Assembly: GCA_027924645.1 (NCBI GenBank)
Contig: BSBN01001687.1
Location: 682,001-746,000 of the forward strand
DNA from: Cunninghamia lanceolata
Taxonomy: Eukaryota > Streptophyta > Pinopsida > Cupressales > Cupressaceae
Reading direction: 5' to 3'
DNA length: 64,000 nt
Positions 12,010 to 23,373 of this stretch are shown here, piece after piece. The notes beneath the pieces were generated by a model. It was not told the origin of the DNA. It saw only the letters and a list, made by a program, of their open reading frames with translations, and searched no databases. Positions within the stretch are counted from its first letter, which is position 1. Each line of letters begins with the position of its first letter. Position numbers and translations under genes: made by a program.

Positions 12010-12408
12010 TGTTAGGGTTCAGGCAGATCAAGGCAATAAACACTAACAATTATATGCAAATTAAATAACCCAGATATAACAATGAAGAACAACATAACAG
12101 AGATCAACATAGAAATTTAACGTGGTTCACCCAAAATGGGCTACATCCACAGAAACTTAGCCATCCAATGATTTTATTATCCAGTACAAAATAGATTACA
12201 ATCTTGAGAATCCCACACCACAACATACATCCCAACCGCTTATAAAAATATTTTTGGAAGCTTCTAGAATTAGGGTTTTACAATGTCTTTTTTCCCTCTT
12301 TTTTGCCCATTCGGAATCGATACGTTACGAGTGTACAATACTTGCACGATCAGTCGCCACATACTAACAATCTCCCACTTAGAGACTAATCAGGCTCCAC
12401 ACCAAACA
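12010..12408 (-). repeat. 5' LTR of element F
   Basis: Starts TGTTAGGGTTCAGGC and ends CCAAACA at 12408. Same length as the other F LTR. It contains TTTAACGTGGTTCACCC near 12,118, a motif shared with other copia LTRs here. Confidence 0.85.
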
Positions 12409-12708
12409 CATCCCTCATAATGCAAGATTGTATTTTGGCTTTATTTTTTCCCTTAGGCTTACCTAATCTATCTAAAAATCTTGCGGAAGCTTCTAGAATC
12501 AAGGTTTTACAATGTCTTTTTTCCCTCTTTTTTTCCCGTTCAGAATTGATACATTATGGGTGTACAGTACTTGCACGATCAGTCTCCACATACCAACAAT
12601 CTCCCACTTGGAGACTAATCAAGCTCCACACCAAACACATCCCTCACAATGCAAGATTGTATTTTGGCTTTATTTTTTCCCTTAGGCTTATCTAATCTAT
12701 CTAAAAAT
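12251..12708. repeat. 229-base tandem duplication across the F/B junction
   Basis: 12251-12479 and 12480-12708 are near-identical neighbours. Each unit holds the outer part of the F LTR, the target-site copy CATCC and about 75 bases of relic B. The duplication therefore happened after F had inserted. Confidence 0.85.
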
Positions 12709-13929
12709 ATTGCAAGATCAATGGCATGAGTTTCAATTTCTAGTTGTTTTTGTTGCAACCTTATTTTTAGCCACTAAGGGGCTGAAGAATTATGAGAAGT
12801 GTTAATTAATTGTTGTTGAGGTGGAGAGGAGGTAGGAATTTTTTGTTGTCGTACATTTTTATTTACTTTATCTCCATCCTTGGGTGGGTCCTCAATATTG
12901 GTATCCTTATTACACTGAAACTCAATTAATGGCACTTCAGTTTGATTTTCAGTTTGAACCTCCTCTTGCTTAGATTCATCTTTTTGTTGATGCATCAAGA
13001 CATCATTATCTTCATCAAGATTTATTACCTCAATCATCTTTTCTCCTTTGGCAATATCATACTGAGTAGTTTTATTATCATCAGTAGTTTCTTGGTTAAC
13101 CAATTCTTTATATACCTTCTCTATTCCTTCCAATGATAGAACCTTGGGAGAGGAAGGAGCATCCAAACTAATATTAATTTGGGGCACTAAGGCTTTATTT
13201 ATTTCAAAAAGTGCCAAAATTGCATCCGCCAACACAAAAACTTGAGTGAGATGAGAGAAAGATGGAGATGGGATCGTCAAAGCCCGGTGGAAGGGAAAAT
13301 GGAAATTGTAGGAATAATGGTAGGAATCTGCATGGATAAATATTGTAAAGAGGAAGACAAAAATGAATTGGTGAGAGATGAAAGGGGTGGAATGGACATC
13401 GGAGGAAGTATTAGTGAAGTCATTATGGGTATTAAGGAAATAATGGAGACTAAAGGTATGGTAGGAGGCACTAAAATGGAAGAAATAGTAGAGACATCTA
13501 TGACAGTGAGGCTAGATGAAGGAGTAGGCAGTGAAGTGGTAGCTTGGATGAGAGGAGAAGAGATAACAGTTACAACAATAAAGGATGAGGTGGGGATAGG
13601 TGAATAAATGGGAATGGATGTAGTGGGAATAGTTGTAATGAAATAAATGGTGATGGATAATGCAGAGGTGGTGGAAATTGGAGGTGCTTGGTGTTTTGTC
13701 TTCATATGCCTCTTTGCCTTTGGACCCTCAGCTCCCTCAACTTGGTCTACTTTTCTCTGATAGATTCTAGTTTTAGAAGCAAGAGAGTACAAACTACCTC
13801 TTATTCTTTTCTTCTTCTCCTTAATTTTCTCTTTTCATTTCCCTTTGACAAGAGGTGTTGTCACTTCATCTTCTATTTCCTTGTTGTCAATATCAACAAC
13901 TTTCCCCTTTAGATCTAGAGGTTGCTCAA
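12414..13929 (-). pseudogene. Relic B, middle fragment (B2)
   Basis: Minus strand, homologous to relic A from its Lys-rich linker onward. From 13929 down it has a basic linker, then a Ser/Thr/Pro/Ile-rich block (13,690-13,280) like the one in A. After a shift comes an acidic segment (13,280-12,774) with LSLEGIEKVYKELVNQETT and NLDEDNDVL, then the short C-terminal helix (RLQQKQLEIETHAIDLA) corresponding to A at 4,850-4,920. The Ser/Thr/Pro block is alike in composition but not in residue order, so it evolves fast. It is bounded on the right by probable solo LTR K and on the left by element F. No known domain is recognised. Confidence 0.6.
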
Positions 13930-14628
13930 TGTTACACCCCGTATGTTCTAACTATTTACTATTTACCTAGATTGGTTAATTTGTTTGAATATTGAATGAT
14001 TATGAATCTTTGCATTTATGTGTATTATGAATCTTGAATGGAATATGTTGAAAAACGGGATAATGCAATGTCTTGTATTAAAAGTGATTATTGTTAAGAA
14101 ATGTATGAAGTAAATGATTATATTTTGATCAGCTAACTACTGTGGTGATGATCTAAGTGGATGCAGGAATAGGTTTCTCCTCTAGAAGAGAGGGGAAGTA
14201 TCACTCAAGAGAAGGACTTGGTATGGTAACACAAGAGAAACCTAGACTGATCAAACATACACAACCCTATTTTGACCTAGGTTATGTCGAGTCTATGTGG
14301 GTAGCGGTAAGTGATCTATGTTGTGAATCTTGAATGCTTGTTTGAATGTGATTTAACCTATATGTTCACTTAAGTCTTCTTTGATAAGTTTATGATTGCA
14401 TAGACAAGGTTTTATCATGAAATAATTATAACTCATGTAAGTCCATGATATATTCATATGTATGAGACGATACGAGCATGAGTGCATGTGGGTAGATGTA
14501 CCTATGCACACTCATGAGAGTATTGCTCACAGGTATGGGGATATCGGATTGGACCATGTGGAATTTATGTCATTTGTGTGTATGAGGATTTGATGTCATC
14601 TATGTTTATGTGGTTTATGTATCAATGA

Positions 14629-14774
14629 TATATACATATATATATATATATGTATGTATGTGTATAATAAGTTATTTATTATTATATTCGTATGGTTATA
14701 ATCATGTAATTATTATGTGTTTTGGTGAAATGAGAATATTTGAATTCTATTATCAAAAAGATATGTTTTAAAGA

Positions 14775-14806
<32 letters not shown>
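14629..14806. repeat. TA and TG microsatellites inside K
   Basis: A TA/TATG run at 14629-14660 and a (TG)n run at 14782-14806. Simple-sequence expansion within the LTR. Confidence 0.9.
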
Positions 14807-15380
14807 CTGTGGCATAGAGATTATGGTGCTGCCATAAGTGGTACACATCCTTTAAACAAGGTAAAACAATAGTCATTGAGCACTAGCTTGGACGCATAAC
14901 ATGGGAGCATATGTTGATATTACATGGAGTTTATGATTATTATTAAGCGAAGTATGATAAATAACTATCTAAGCACTATAGGCAATGCATATCTATGAGT
15001 TGGGATATCATTTCAAAGTATATGCAAAATCAAACTCTTGAGGGATGCGCTTTGACTTTGTCTTGGACATGGAAATTAATCTGAAATAGTTATGCTTTTA
15101 GGAGTCTTCATGTGGTTACCACTGTATGCATTGACTTGTTCTTTGTAACTAGTTTTGCAAGTAAAAAGGAAACATGGTCTATTGTGTGTCACTTTTGCGA
15201 AGAGGTTCTAATCTTTTTGAAGTATGTTTTCTTTTCTTTTGTTGAGTTGTTTTATGAGTGTCCTCTTATGTGTCATCTTTCTTTGATTTTCTTTTTCCAC
15301 CTCTAAATATGTTTTTATGAAGGGGGAGTTGTGGCAATTTTACAAGCTAATTTGTATCCTTAGTTCACTTGATTTTCTTG

Positions 15381-15390
15381 TATAAAAAGG
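15381..15390 (+). promoter_or_regulatory. TATA box in K
   Basis: TATAAAAAGG followed by GGAGC and a CT-rich stretch, placed as in an LTR U3/R border. Confidence 0.5.
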
Positions 15391-15920
15391 GGAGCTTTCT
15401 CATTCTATCACACAATTTTCTAGCCAAGAGATTCATTATTTTGTTGCCGTAATTCTAAGTTTGGTGTTGAGAGTGCATTGTTATTTTGTCTTGATTTTGA
15501 GAGGAATTATAAGAAGGTTAGAGAGGGAGTTGAGTTGCTTTTGGAGAGGAGAATCAGTCTGCTTGAAGGATCACAAGCAAGGGGTTCTGTTGATTACTTG
15601 GAGCATAGCTTAAATAGGTATGTTGAATCTCTTATTATTATGTCATTTCTGTTGAAGTTTGTATGCCTTGAGTATTTTTTGAAATGAGTTTTTTTGTTAT
15701 TGCATTAGGTATTCTCTTATTTGATTAATGAGAAATATACAAGTATACATATAGTATGTGAACATTATGCTTGATTGTTTATTAAATCTCCTTAGTAAGG
15801 AGTAGTAGTTATATTGGATTGTATTAAAGATAAGTATGAGAAGTATTGCTGAAATATGAATGGTCAAGATAGGAAAACTATATTACTTTGATGAGAGTGT
15901 CATAGAAAACCTAGAATGGG

Positions 15921-16125
15921 TAAGTAGGGTTATGCCTGGGATTTGTTGATCCATGGTTAAGGGAATAACCTTAGATTCAGTAAACTTAAAGTTGTTAAGT
16001 AGGGTTAATCCTTGGATTTGTAGATCCATGGTTAAGGAATAACCTTTGGTTTAGTAAACTATAAATTGTTAAGTGGGGTTGTTCCTAGAATTTGTTGATC
16101 CATGGGTAAGGGAATAAATTTTGAT
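15921..16125. repeat. Three 75-base tandem repeats in K
   Basis: Units start at 15921, 15996 and 16070. Each begins TAAGTRGGGTT and contains a GATCCATGGKTAAGG core. The third unit is partial. The units are diverged, so the array is old. Confidence 0.85.
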
Positions 16126-16778
16126 GTCTTTCCAAATCAAGCTAGAATTATGGGTGAGTGTGTGATGTCCATTCCGAGTTAGGGGTGATAAAACTTTGGC
16201 CAAAGTAGTGTAAGTAGCCAATGTTTACATTATCAATTCACTATGATCTAGGATTACATATTAGGAAGGGAAATCATGCTTGTAGGTTGTAGCCACAATG
16301 TATGACAATACTAGATATGTAGGACTACAACATCAGCTCAATATAGGCTATTCTTTGAGGTTACCATACCAATCCCTTTGTCGAAGGGTAAGGCCATTTA
16401 CCAATTTGGTAAATGTGCGGGGGACCGCAGTTAGTCCATGGTTGGTGGAAATGCGCTTGAGTGATGCTTCTCCTCATGCAGTTGGCGGCCAGGATTTGAA
16501 GACAGACATCAAAATCATTGTAATAACAATTAGCATTATGAAGCTTGTATGTAACTATATTTTGAAATGTTGTAAATGAGAATTATTCAATTCATGTAAT
16601 TGTTGAAATGTGTAATTTGATAGTGCAATGGTTAATTTTGAAATATGTTTCAAACATGCATTGTATCAAATGAAAGAAAGGAAAAATTTTATTACTCATG
16701 TTTTGGGTTCATGATTTATTTGCTATTGGGTTAAAACTTAGATGTTTTTACTTGGTAGAACAAGTGGCATGTTACACT

Positions 16779-17940
16779 CAACCTCTTCAGAAGGTTCCTC
16801 AATAGATTCCTCAATTGCTCTTATATCTCTAGGTTACAGGGGTGTTTAGGTCAGAGGCACACCTTGGGCTAACAACTGTACTACTTGTGTATTTACCCAA
16901 TTTCTACTAAACTTGATATTATATTTCATTATTTCATCCAATGAGACAACTTCTTCCTCAACCCAATTTGGAGGAGGAATAGGCTAATCAAAAACTATTC
17001 TCCATTTAGCCTCTTGGGTTAGTTCCCTATCATCCACCACCTGATTTGGCATTGGAGCAATCTAAAACTTCCTGATGAAGTCAAGTGGGAGCCTAAAATA
17101 TCTCTTTTTATTCATCTCATGCTCATCATCATAGTTGGCCCAGAATTTCTATAATTCTTCCTCATATAAATACTTCTTACCCACATGCTTTTCTAATTTA
17201 TGTAAAGTATCAAAATTCACTCTAGCCTTGTAGAAAAAAAGATGGTACTTCTGCAGCTCTACATCTGATGCTTTAGTAGCAATAGGAGTAGTGCAAGTGA
17301 ATAAACCCCTTTGACATGAGGTGAGGTCACTTCATCTTTTGTTTCCTAGCTGTCAATAGCCATAGCTTTCTCCTTTAGATCCAAAGGTTGCTCAACCTCT
17401 TTAGAAGGCTCCTCAACAAATTCCTCAATCACTCTTCTATTGCTAGGTTATAGGGGTGTGTAGGTCAAAGGCACACCTTGGGCTAACAACTATGCTACTT
17501 GTGTATTTACCTAATTTCTACTATACTTGATATTATATTTCATTATTTCATCCAATGATCCAACTTCTTCCTCAGCCAAATTTGGAGGAGGGATTTTTTA
17601 ATCAAAAATCATTCTCCATTTATCCTCTTGGGTTAGTTCCCTATCATCCACCACTTGATATGGAATTGGAGTAATCTAAAACTTCCTAATGAAGTCAAGT
17701 GGGAGTCTAAAATATATCTTTTCCTTCACTTCATGCTCATAATCATAGTTGGCCCAAAATTCCTCTATTTTTTCCTCATAAAAATACTTCTTATCCACAT
17801 GCTTCTCTAATATATGCAAAGGATCAAAATTTTCTCTATCCTTGTAGAAAAGAAGATGGTACTCCTACAACTCTACATCTGATGCTTTAGTAGCAATAGG
17901 AGTAGTGCAAGTGAATAAACCCCTTCTGACAATGAGAGGG
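16779..17940. repeat. 614-base offset direct duplication inside relic B
   Basis: The block from CAACCTCTTCAGAAGG (16779) to about 17,330 recurs from 17393 to about 17,940 at a constant offset of 613-614 bases. Both copies encode the same B protein segment, so B has an internal partial duplication not seen in relic A. Confidence 0.85.
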
Positions 17941-18316
17941 AAAGTTATTGTAGCTATATGTAACCCTTTTAACAATTGATGTACCATGTAGACTTGTCTT
18001 GTTAGCTTCATAACAACATCTTATCCATAGGATACATGGGTAGCCTATAAGGCACAACTATGAAGCCCTCAATCCTCAAATATGTAAATTTAGGGAACTG
18101 GATGAACCAATACCCATACTATCCAACCATGTTCATAGCTTGGATAGATAATCTTTTTCTCAAGTCTCCTTGCAACATCATTGTGATATACATGTTAAAT
18201 GCATAATTCACCCTCTTATAATGTGACAAGGAATGTTCCTTTTGTAGTTGGGGATAACAATCATATACCTTACATTTGTTAGCTGCATTCCCAACTTCTC
18301 CAATCTTTGTCAATCT
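16782..18316 (-). pseudogene. Relic B, N-terminal fragment (B1)
   Basis: Minus strand. It begins at 18316 in a segment homologous to relic A near 2,810 (A: GLSKEGKVQ; B: MTKIGEVGNAANKCKVYD), then LSHYKRVNYAFNMYITMMLQGD against A's IHYKRVNDTFTMYITRLLQG. It continues with YGYWFIQFPKFTYLRIEGF, an FDPLHILEKHVDKKYFYEE segment, and FWANYDYEHEV against A's YWANCVDDYEV. The second half (17,330-16,782) is a duplicate of the first. Stops and small indels are frequent. The N-terminal third present in A is missing, because LTR1 starts at 18317. No function is assigned; the match to A is the main evidence that this was coding. Confidence 0.68.
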
Positions 18317-20715
18317 TGTTGGAATTAGGGCAGATAACTGAGAGGGGGGGGCGGGGGGTGAATCAGTTGTCTCAAAACTTTAACACTTGCTGCAATTAAT
18401 TCTTCTCTACCACTTATTTATAGATCATTATTATAACCATGAAAGCATGAATCAATATCACATGAGTAGAAAACGTAAATAACACACTTGACACCAATAT
18501 TTTTAACGTGGAAACCTGATTAAGGGAAAACCACAGTGGAGGTTAGTCCACAAAAATTAATACCCTATTAAAAGTATTACAAATGGGGAAGGCACATGCC
18601 TTCGGGCTCACTGCCCCGAGCCCACTACTCAAAGAGGATTATTGCCTATAGAATTGATTACAAGAAGATTACAAAGTGTTTGAACTGATGAATAGCATCT
18701 ACCAATGCAAGAATTCACTTCCAGTTAAGTACAAAATATTGATCTTACACACTTCATCCTTGCTCTGCCCTATTTCCTGTTCTGCCATGATTCAATCCTC
18801 AAATCTTTTCTCCTTCGCACTTCTTTTTTCCTTTTTTGCACTTACTCCATCACCACACCACAATAGCACACCAAAACATTTGAATCCATTGACTATATAA
18901 ATTGTTAGATTTAGGGCACACAACTGAGAGGGGGGGTGAAACAGTTGTACAAAACTTTCTCCTTGATTAAACACTTAGCTCCACATTGTTAATTAGCAGC
19001 ATAATAGAATATCAACCATGAAAGCACAGTGCAACAAATCAAGAACAAAATCACATCAACACATGAGACACCAAGATTTTTGACGTGGAAAACCTGGTTA
19101 AGGGAAAAACCATGGGGTGATTAACCCAAGAATGTATTCTTTGTTAGAAGAATAGAAAGAACAAAATGGCACATGCCAATTAGGGCTCACTACCTGAGCA
19201 CACTGCTCACAAGAGGCTCACTGCCTACAAGAGACTCACTATCTACAAAAGAATAAGTATTACATACTTGAACTGGTAGATAGCATCTTCACCATGCTTG
19301 AGTCAGTTCCATTTAAGCCCAAACCTTCTGCTCTTCCTTTCACTCTTCTCCTCGCTACCACACACTCATCTCACCAAGTCACACTTTGAAATGACTTCAC
19401 AATCCCTTATTTATACATGACATCAACTTAGGAACAAACATCTAAGTCAGCAAACATCCACAAGAACATCCGCAAGATGAATCATTCATCCGGTCGGCCA
19501 GCCTGAGGAAGAACACCTTCACTGGAAGTATTACTTCAATTATGAGCTCCAACTCTAATGTGGACCAACAACATGAACTAAACATGATCCAAGGACCTCC
19601 ACAAGCTTGCCTGAATCACTAAGAACATCCGTACTTCCTCTACTTATTGAAATCTCTCTCTCCTGCATCCAGTGCCTCAAGAACACAATCTGCCTTTACT
19701 GTCACAAAGGAATAGAAGCTTCCAAACCTTCAAATCATGAATAAATCAAGATGACACATCCTAAGGACTTCCCCTACACTCCTTCTGATCCACAGAATAG
19801 GAACATGCACTTTCGGATCCCACCAGACCTTTCTGCAACACTTTGTCACCTCTGAACATCTACCAGAACTAGTTCTACTTGAGCGATCACAGCTTCTTCA
19901 TATCTTCATGTGGACCTCTAAAATCTCTACTGGAACATCTTAAGACTCATATCTACAAACCCTTTAATCTGCATCCTCTGATCCTTAACCTGTCTTGAGC
20001 TTTTACCTTGTTGTCATCACTGTTCTTCACTGTTCCTGATTGAGACTAATTTTCTCAATATTCTCAACATATAGCTCATCCAATCCTTATCATTAATGCA
20101 ACAGAAGTATGTTGACATCAATGACAATCCTAGTTAGACCCATACTTGCAACATAAATCTGCATCAAGAAATTCAATCAAATGTAGTTAGCTTCAATAAA
20201 ACTTAGAACATTTATTAAGCACTCTGCTCTGTCGGCTGAATCTATGCACAAATATCAACATGGATCAAAAACTTGTGTTCCCAGATCATCAATCATGTTG
20301 ACCAATATCAATGATTATCACTAATTACTTATCCAACAAATTTTCTACATCTAGACCAAGATCAAATACTAGGTCACTTTGTTCTTCTTCTAACTATGCT
20401 GACTAACTGGAACTTGATACTCAAATCCTTATAACTTTTGAATCCTTTATCACTAGAGGCTAAATCTTTACATTTAGATAGTCCTAACAATCCTTATCAC
20501 TCCCTTAGATACACATCACACTATGAATTACCACCAAAGAGATCCAGACCAAGATACCGGACCCTGTCACATGCTCTATTTCTGACTACCCAGACTTGGA
20601 CAAATCCTCACTCTGACTTCCGGTATCAACAAATTGTGTTGTACGGATGTGTAGGATAGACTTAGTTGCCATCAATGACAACACATGTCATGAGTAGTAG
20701 TGTCTCTTTCCAACA
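18317..20715 (-). repeat. LTR1: 3' LTR of element C, split by solo LTR M
   Basis: Plus strand starts TGTTGGAATTAGGGC at 18317 and ends TTTCCAACA at 20715, followed on the right by polypurine copies, so C lies to its right on the minus strand. Removing M and one target copy leaves about 1.14 kb, matching LTR2 in order and length. It contains TTTTTAACGTGG near 18,500. Confidence 0.8.
18903..20153. mobile_element. Solo LTR M nested in LTR1
   Basis: Starts TGTTAGATTTAGGGCAC, ends CTTGCAACA, 1,251 bases, flanked by TAAAT at 18898-18902 and 20154-20158. Its ends resemble the LTR that hosts it, so it comes from a related subfamily. It carries no internal region or genes. Confidence 0.88.
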
Positions 20716-20870
20716 ATCTCCCCCTTTGGCATTGATGGCAATACTTAGTGAAAAATGAGTAAGTGTCAGAACAACTCCCCCTTACTTTGTACACTTATGC
20801 CTTTCACTATCCTCCAGTGCTCCCCCTTTATTGCATACCTCATTTTTCACTGCCCTCCACTCCCCCTTTG
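20716..20870 (-). other. Multiple polypurine tracts of element C
   Basis: The minus strand shows AAAGGGGGAGAT directly at the LTR edge (20716-20727) and three further AGGGGGAG-type tracts near 20,779, 20,824 and 20,865. Several polypurine copies next to the 3' LTR are known from Sirevirus-type copia elements. Confidence 0.7.
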
Positions 20871-21074
20871 ACATCAATGGAAAATGGTGGGATCTACAAC
20901 CAAAATTTACACAAAAATCCTATATACCAAGTCGCATATGTACAAACAGTCCTTAAGTCTTATTTACATAAACTTAAGTACATCACCAAAAATGTTCTTC
21001 AATCATGTCAGCTCACTATCCTAGCTCTTCTTCATAGTTTTCAAAATTGAGATGTGGCCACTGAATAGGAATGC

Positions 21075-23373
21075 TTATGATTTTGTCATCTGCAGATCAA
21101 TTGGGTCACTTGACTGAGCTGCAGCTTGGGCTTCGATCAGAACATTGAACATTGCTTCCATTTTGGGGGAAATTAGTCCCCGGCACTCACTCATCCTTGC
21201 CTCTATGTTCTCCTTTTCTTTTGTCAATTTCGTAATATCTTCAGTCAATCTGATCACCTAACTCTCCTTGCTTGTCACTGATGTAGTCACAGGATCAAAG
21301 GATTTGGATACGCTAGATAGTTTTTGCTTAGACACTTTTATTTTGTCTTCAATGTCCTTTATAACTTTAGGATAGGATAAGCAAAATTTATATACATTTC
21401 CTCCTTCTGTAAGAGCATTTTCAATACTCTTTACACTGGCATCTAGCACCATTCTATCTACTCCAATCAACCCCTTTAGAGCATCAAATCTCTTATCATT
21501 GAATTCCTTTTGAACCTTGTCCTCTGCAAACTTCTCTAGAGATTCAAAATGAGAGCTTACCAAGTTTATTAGACTTTTTAGTTGGTCAGATGGAGATGCT
21601 AAAGAATCCTTCTGAAAAGTGGGCATGATCTTCTCTAATATTCCAAATGCAAGACCAAGTAGCTCATTGTCTTCTATGTGAGACTTCAAAATATCTTCGT
21701 TGGCCTTAGCTTGAGCAATGGAAGCCAACTTTATCTTTTGCACGGGAGATAAGGTATCAAAATTTATTGGACCTTGTATAATATCATGATCTTCTTCAAT
21801 TTGTTTGTCTCTTTCCAAAATTTCCTTCACTACTTCTGCAATGTCTCTTGTCCAAAATGATGATGTATCTATCTAATCCTTACTAGTACTGTCGACTAGA
21901 TTGTCCTGCTTGGGCTCTTCATCAACCTTTTCAATCTCTACTTCATTTTCATTTTTCTCTTTGGACTTTTCTGCTTCTTGGTCCTCTCCTTCTTCTAATT
22001 CATGCTTTTTATTCTTCAATGAATTATCTTCAATTCGATCATCTGTTTCAACATTCATCTCTATATCTTCTTTGAAAGATTGATCTAGAGGAGTTTGAAT
22101 ACCTATAGTATCATCAGTTTCATATGTCATCTTTACATCTTCCTTGTTTATTGCTTCCCATTCTAGAATAGAGGAGTCATCTAACTCAGTTTGTTGCTCA
22201 TTGATCTTCAATTCTTCAACATCCAGATTTGAGGAGTCAATCCCATCATCAATCTCTTTTTCAACAATAGGAAGATTATGTCTTTTTTGTGCATTCAGAA
22301 GAATCTCCTAAGTATCTTTGACTATCTCATCTATTTCACCAAGCATGAGTTTTTTCATTATCTTCTTACTCCAGAAGTCATCCTTCACTTCCTTGAATAT
22401 CATATTCATCTGATCTGGAGTAATCTGAGGGTACAAATTTATCAACACATGCTCCCTAATCTCCATGTCTTTACCTTTTGAATTTTCTTTTCTTAACTCC
22501 AAAATATATGCAAGACTATTTAGGATTTTAGAAGTTATTTCAATCAAATCCTTATTGTAGATGTTCAAATATTTGACTGTTTCTTCCTCTAGAACCCTCT
22601 TATCAGCATCATTGTAATCATCAAAGAATTCATTCATTGGCCTTAAGTTCCCATCTACAGTGACTAATTTGATGATGTCATCCACAGAGAGAGTAGGCTT
22701 TTCAACATATGTTTCAGTCTTTTGCCTCTTGCTTGCACCTTTGCTTCCGAAGGGCTTCTCCTTAGTTACCTTGGCTACTTTTGTACCTAAGGCCTTCAAC
22801 TCTTTGATGTCGATATTAGAATCAGTTTCTTCTTCATCATCCTTCATGCTTTTATATGTCTGGGTGGCCTTAGTTTTCACTTCTTTCCCTTCTTTTCCTA
22901 ATGATTTGCCTTCTGGTTTCTCAGGATTGGCAGGTTTTGGGGGAACAGGGGCAACAACAGAGCTCCTAGTAGTCCTTGATGTGGAGGAGGATTCTACCAG
23001 AGCACTTCCTTGTTTCTTATTTTGTTTCTCCCTCTCTACCTTTTCAGCTCTTTCCCTAAATTGCCTCATAGCCTCCTTGGTGAGGCCTAGATTCTTAGCC
23101 AACTGCTCAACTTATTTCCTTACTTTCCTGTTGGTTTTAGGTTTTCTGAGCTCAACATGCAGTTTCATACTTAGCTCCTCATATGTCCCAAACCTTTCAA
23201 CTATTGTGTCCTTTGGCTTTCTTAAAAGGTGTTGAGCATACATATCCAAAATTTTCTCATCTAACTCATACCCCATAGGCATGATCCAAATAGTTTTAGG
23301 TTCTACTGCTTCCATTAAGCATTGATCAGTGTCCACAATGAAACATATTTCATTCTTGTGGTTTTCAAAAATT
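21075..23373 (-). pseudogene. Element C: long single frame of unknown function, N-terminus lost
   Basis: One reading frame on the minus strand from 23336 to a stop at 21075, about 754 codons, with only four in-frame stops and no frameshift. The order is a helical domain (IWIMPMGYELDEKILDMYAQ; TYEELSMKLHVELRK), a basic linker, a domain with LTVDDIIKLV-like and KYLNIYNKDLIEI segments, an acidic Glu/Asp/Lys coiled-coil region (22,200-21,870), then a helical C-terminal domain (GPINFDTLSPVQKIKLASIAQAKA; DALKGLIGVDRMVLDAS). At least two and probably three of the stops lie at Gln codons, as compared with element D. The N-terminal part present in D (27,090-28,010) is absent; the frame meets LTR2 at 23374. 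No gag, protease, RT or integrase motif. An env-like or structural role is speculation. Confidence 0.72.

Larger units (their letters stand above)
7495..12408 (-). mobile_element. Ty1/copia element F, nearly full length, decayed
   Basis: A complete structure on the minus strand: two LTRs of equal length (399 bases), primer site inside the right LTR, gag and pol relics in copia order (gag, protease, integrase, RT, RNase H), and a polypurine tract inside the left LTR. The flanks are CATCT at 7490-7494 and CATCC at 12409-12413, a target duplication with one change. Relic B lies on both sides, so F inserted into B in the same orientation. All coding parts carry stops and frameshifts, so the copy is dead. 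Confidence 0.85.
13930..16776. mobile_element. Element K: 2.85-kb probable solo LTR with perfect target duplication
   Basis: Begins TGTTACACCCCGTATG at 13930 and ends GGCATGTTACA at 16776. CTCAA flanks both sides (13925-13929 and 16777-16781), and relic B is continuous across it. A TGTTACACCC start is common for plant gypsy LTRs. A TATA box (TATAAAAAGG) at 15381-15390 suggests plus-strand transcription. There is no gag or pol within, so a solo LTR left by LTR-LTR recombination is the best reading. It would be an unusually long LTR. A non-coding element of another kind with 5-base duplications is the alternative. Confidence 0.72.

Noticed and set aside
12484..12594. A second partial F LTR suggesting another inserted element
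   Set aside because: It is part of the 229-base tandem duplication that also copies the target site and relic B.
14760..14880. Possible functional TG-repeat promoter element
   Set aside because: Simple-sequence expansion within an LTR; another lies at 52,833. No evidence for function.
15478..15687. 69-codon frame in K as a possible small gene
   Set aside because: Lies downstream of the LTR TATA box, no motif, and K is an inserted repeat; probably transcribed LTR sequence.
22660..23235. 191-codon plus-strand frame, hydrophobic, looks like a membrane protein
   Set aside because: Antisense of the charged C frame; Glu/Lys codons read backwards give Ser/Phe/Leu-rich products. The same applies to 26374-26943.
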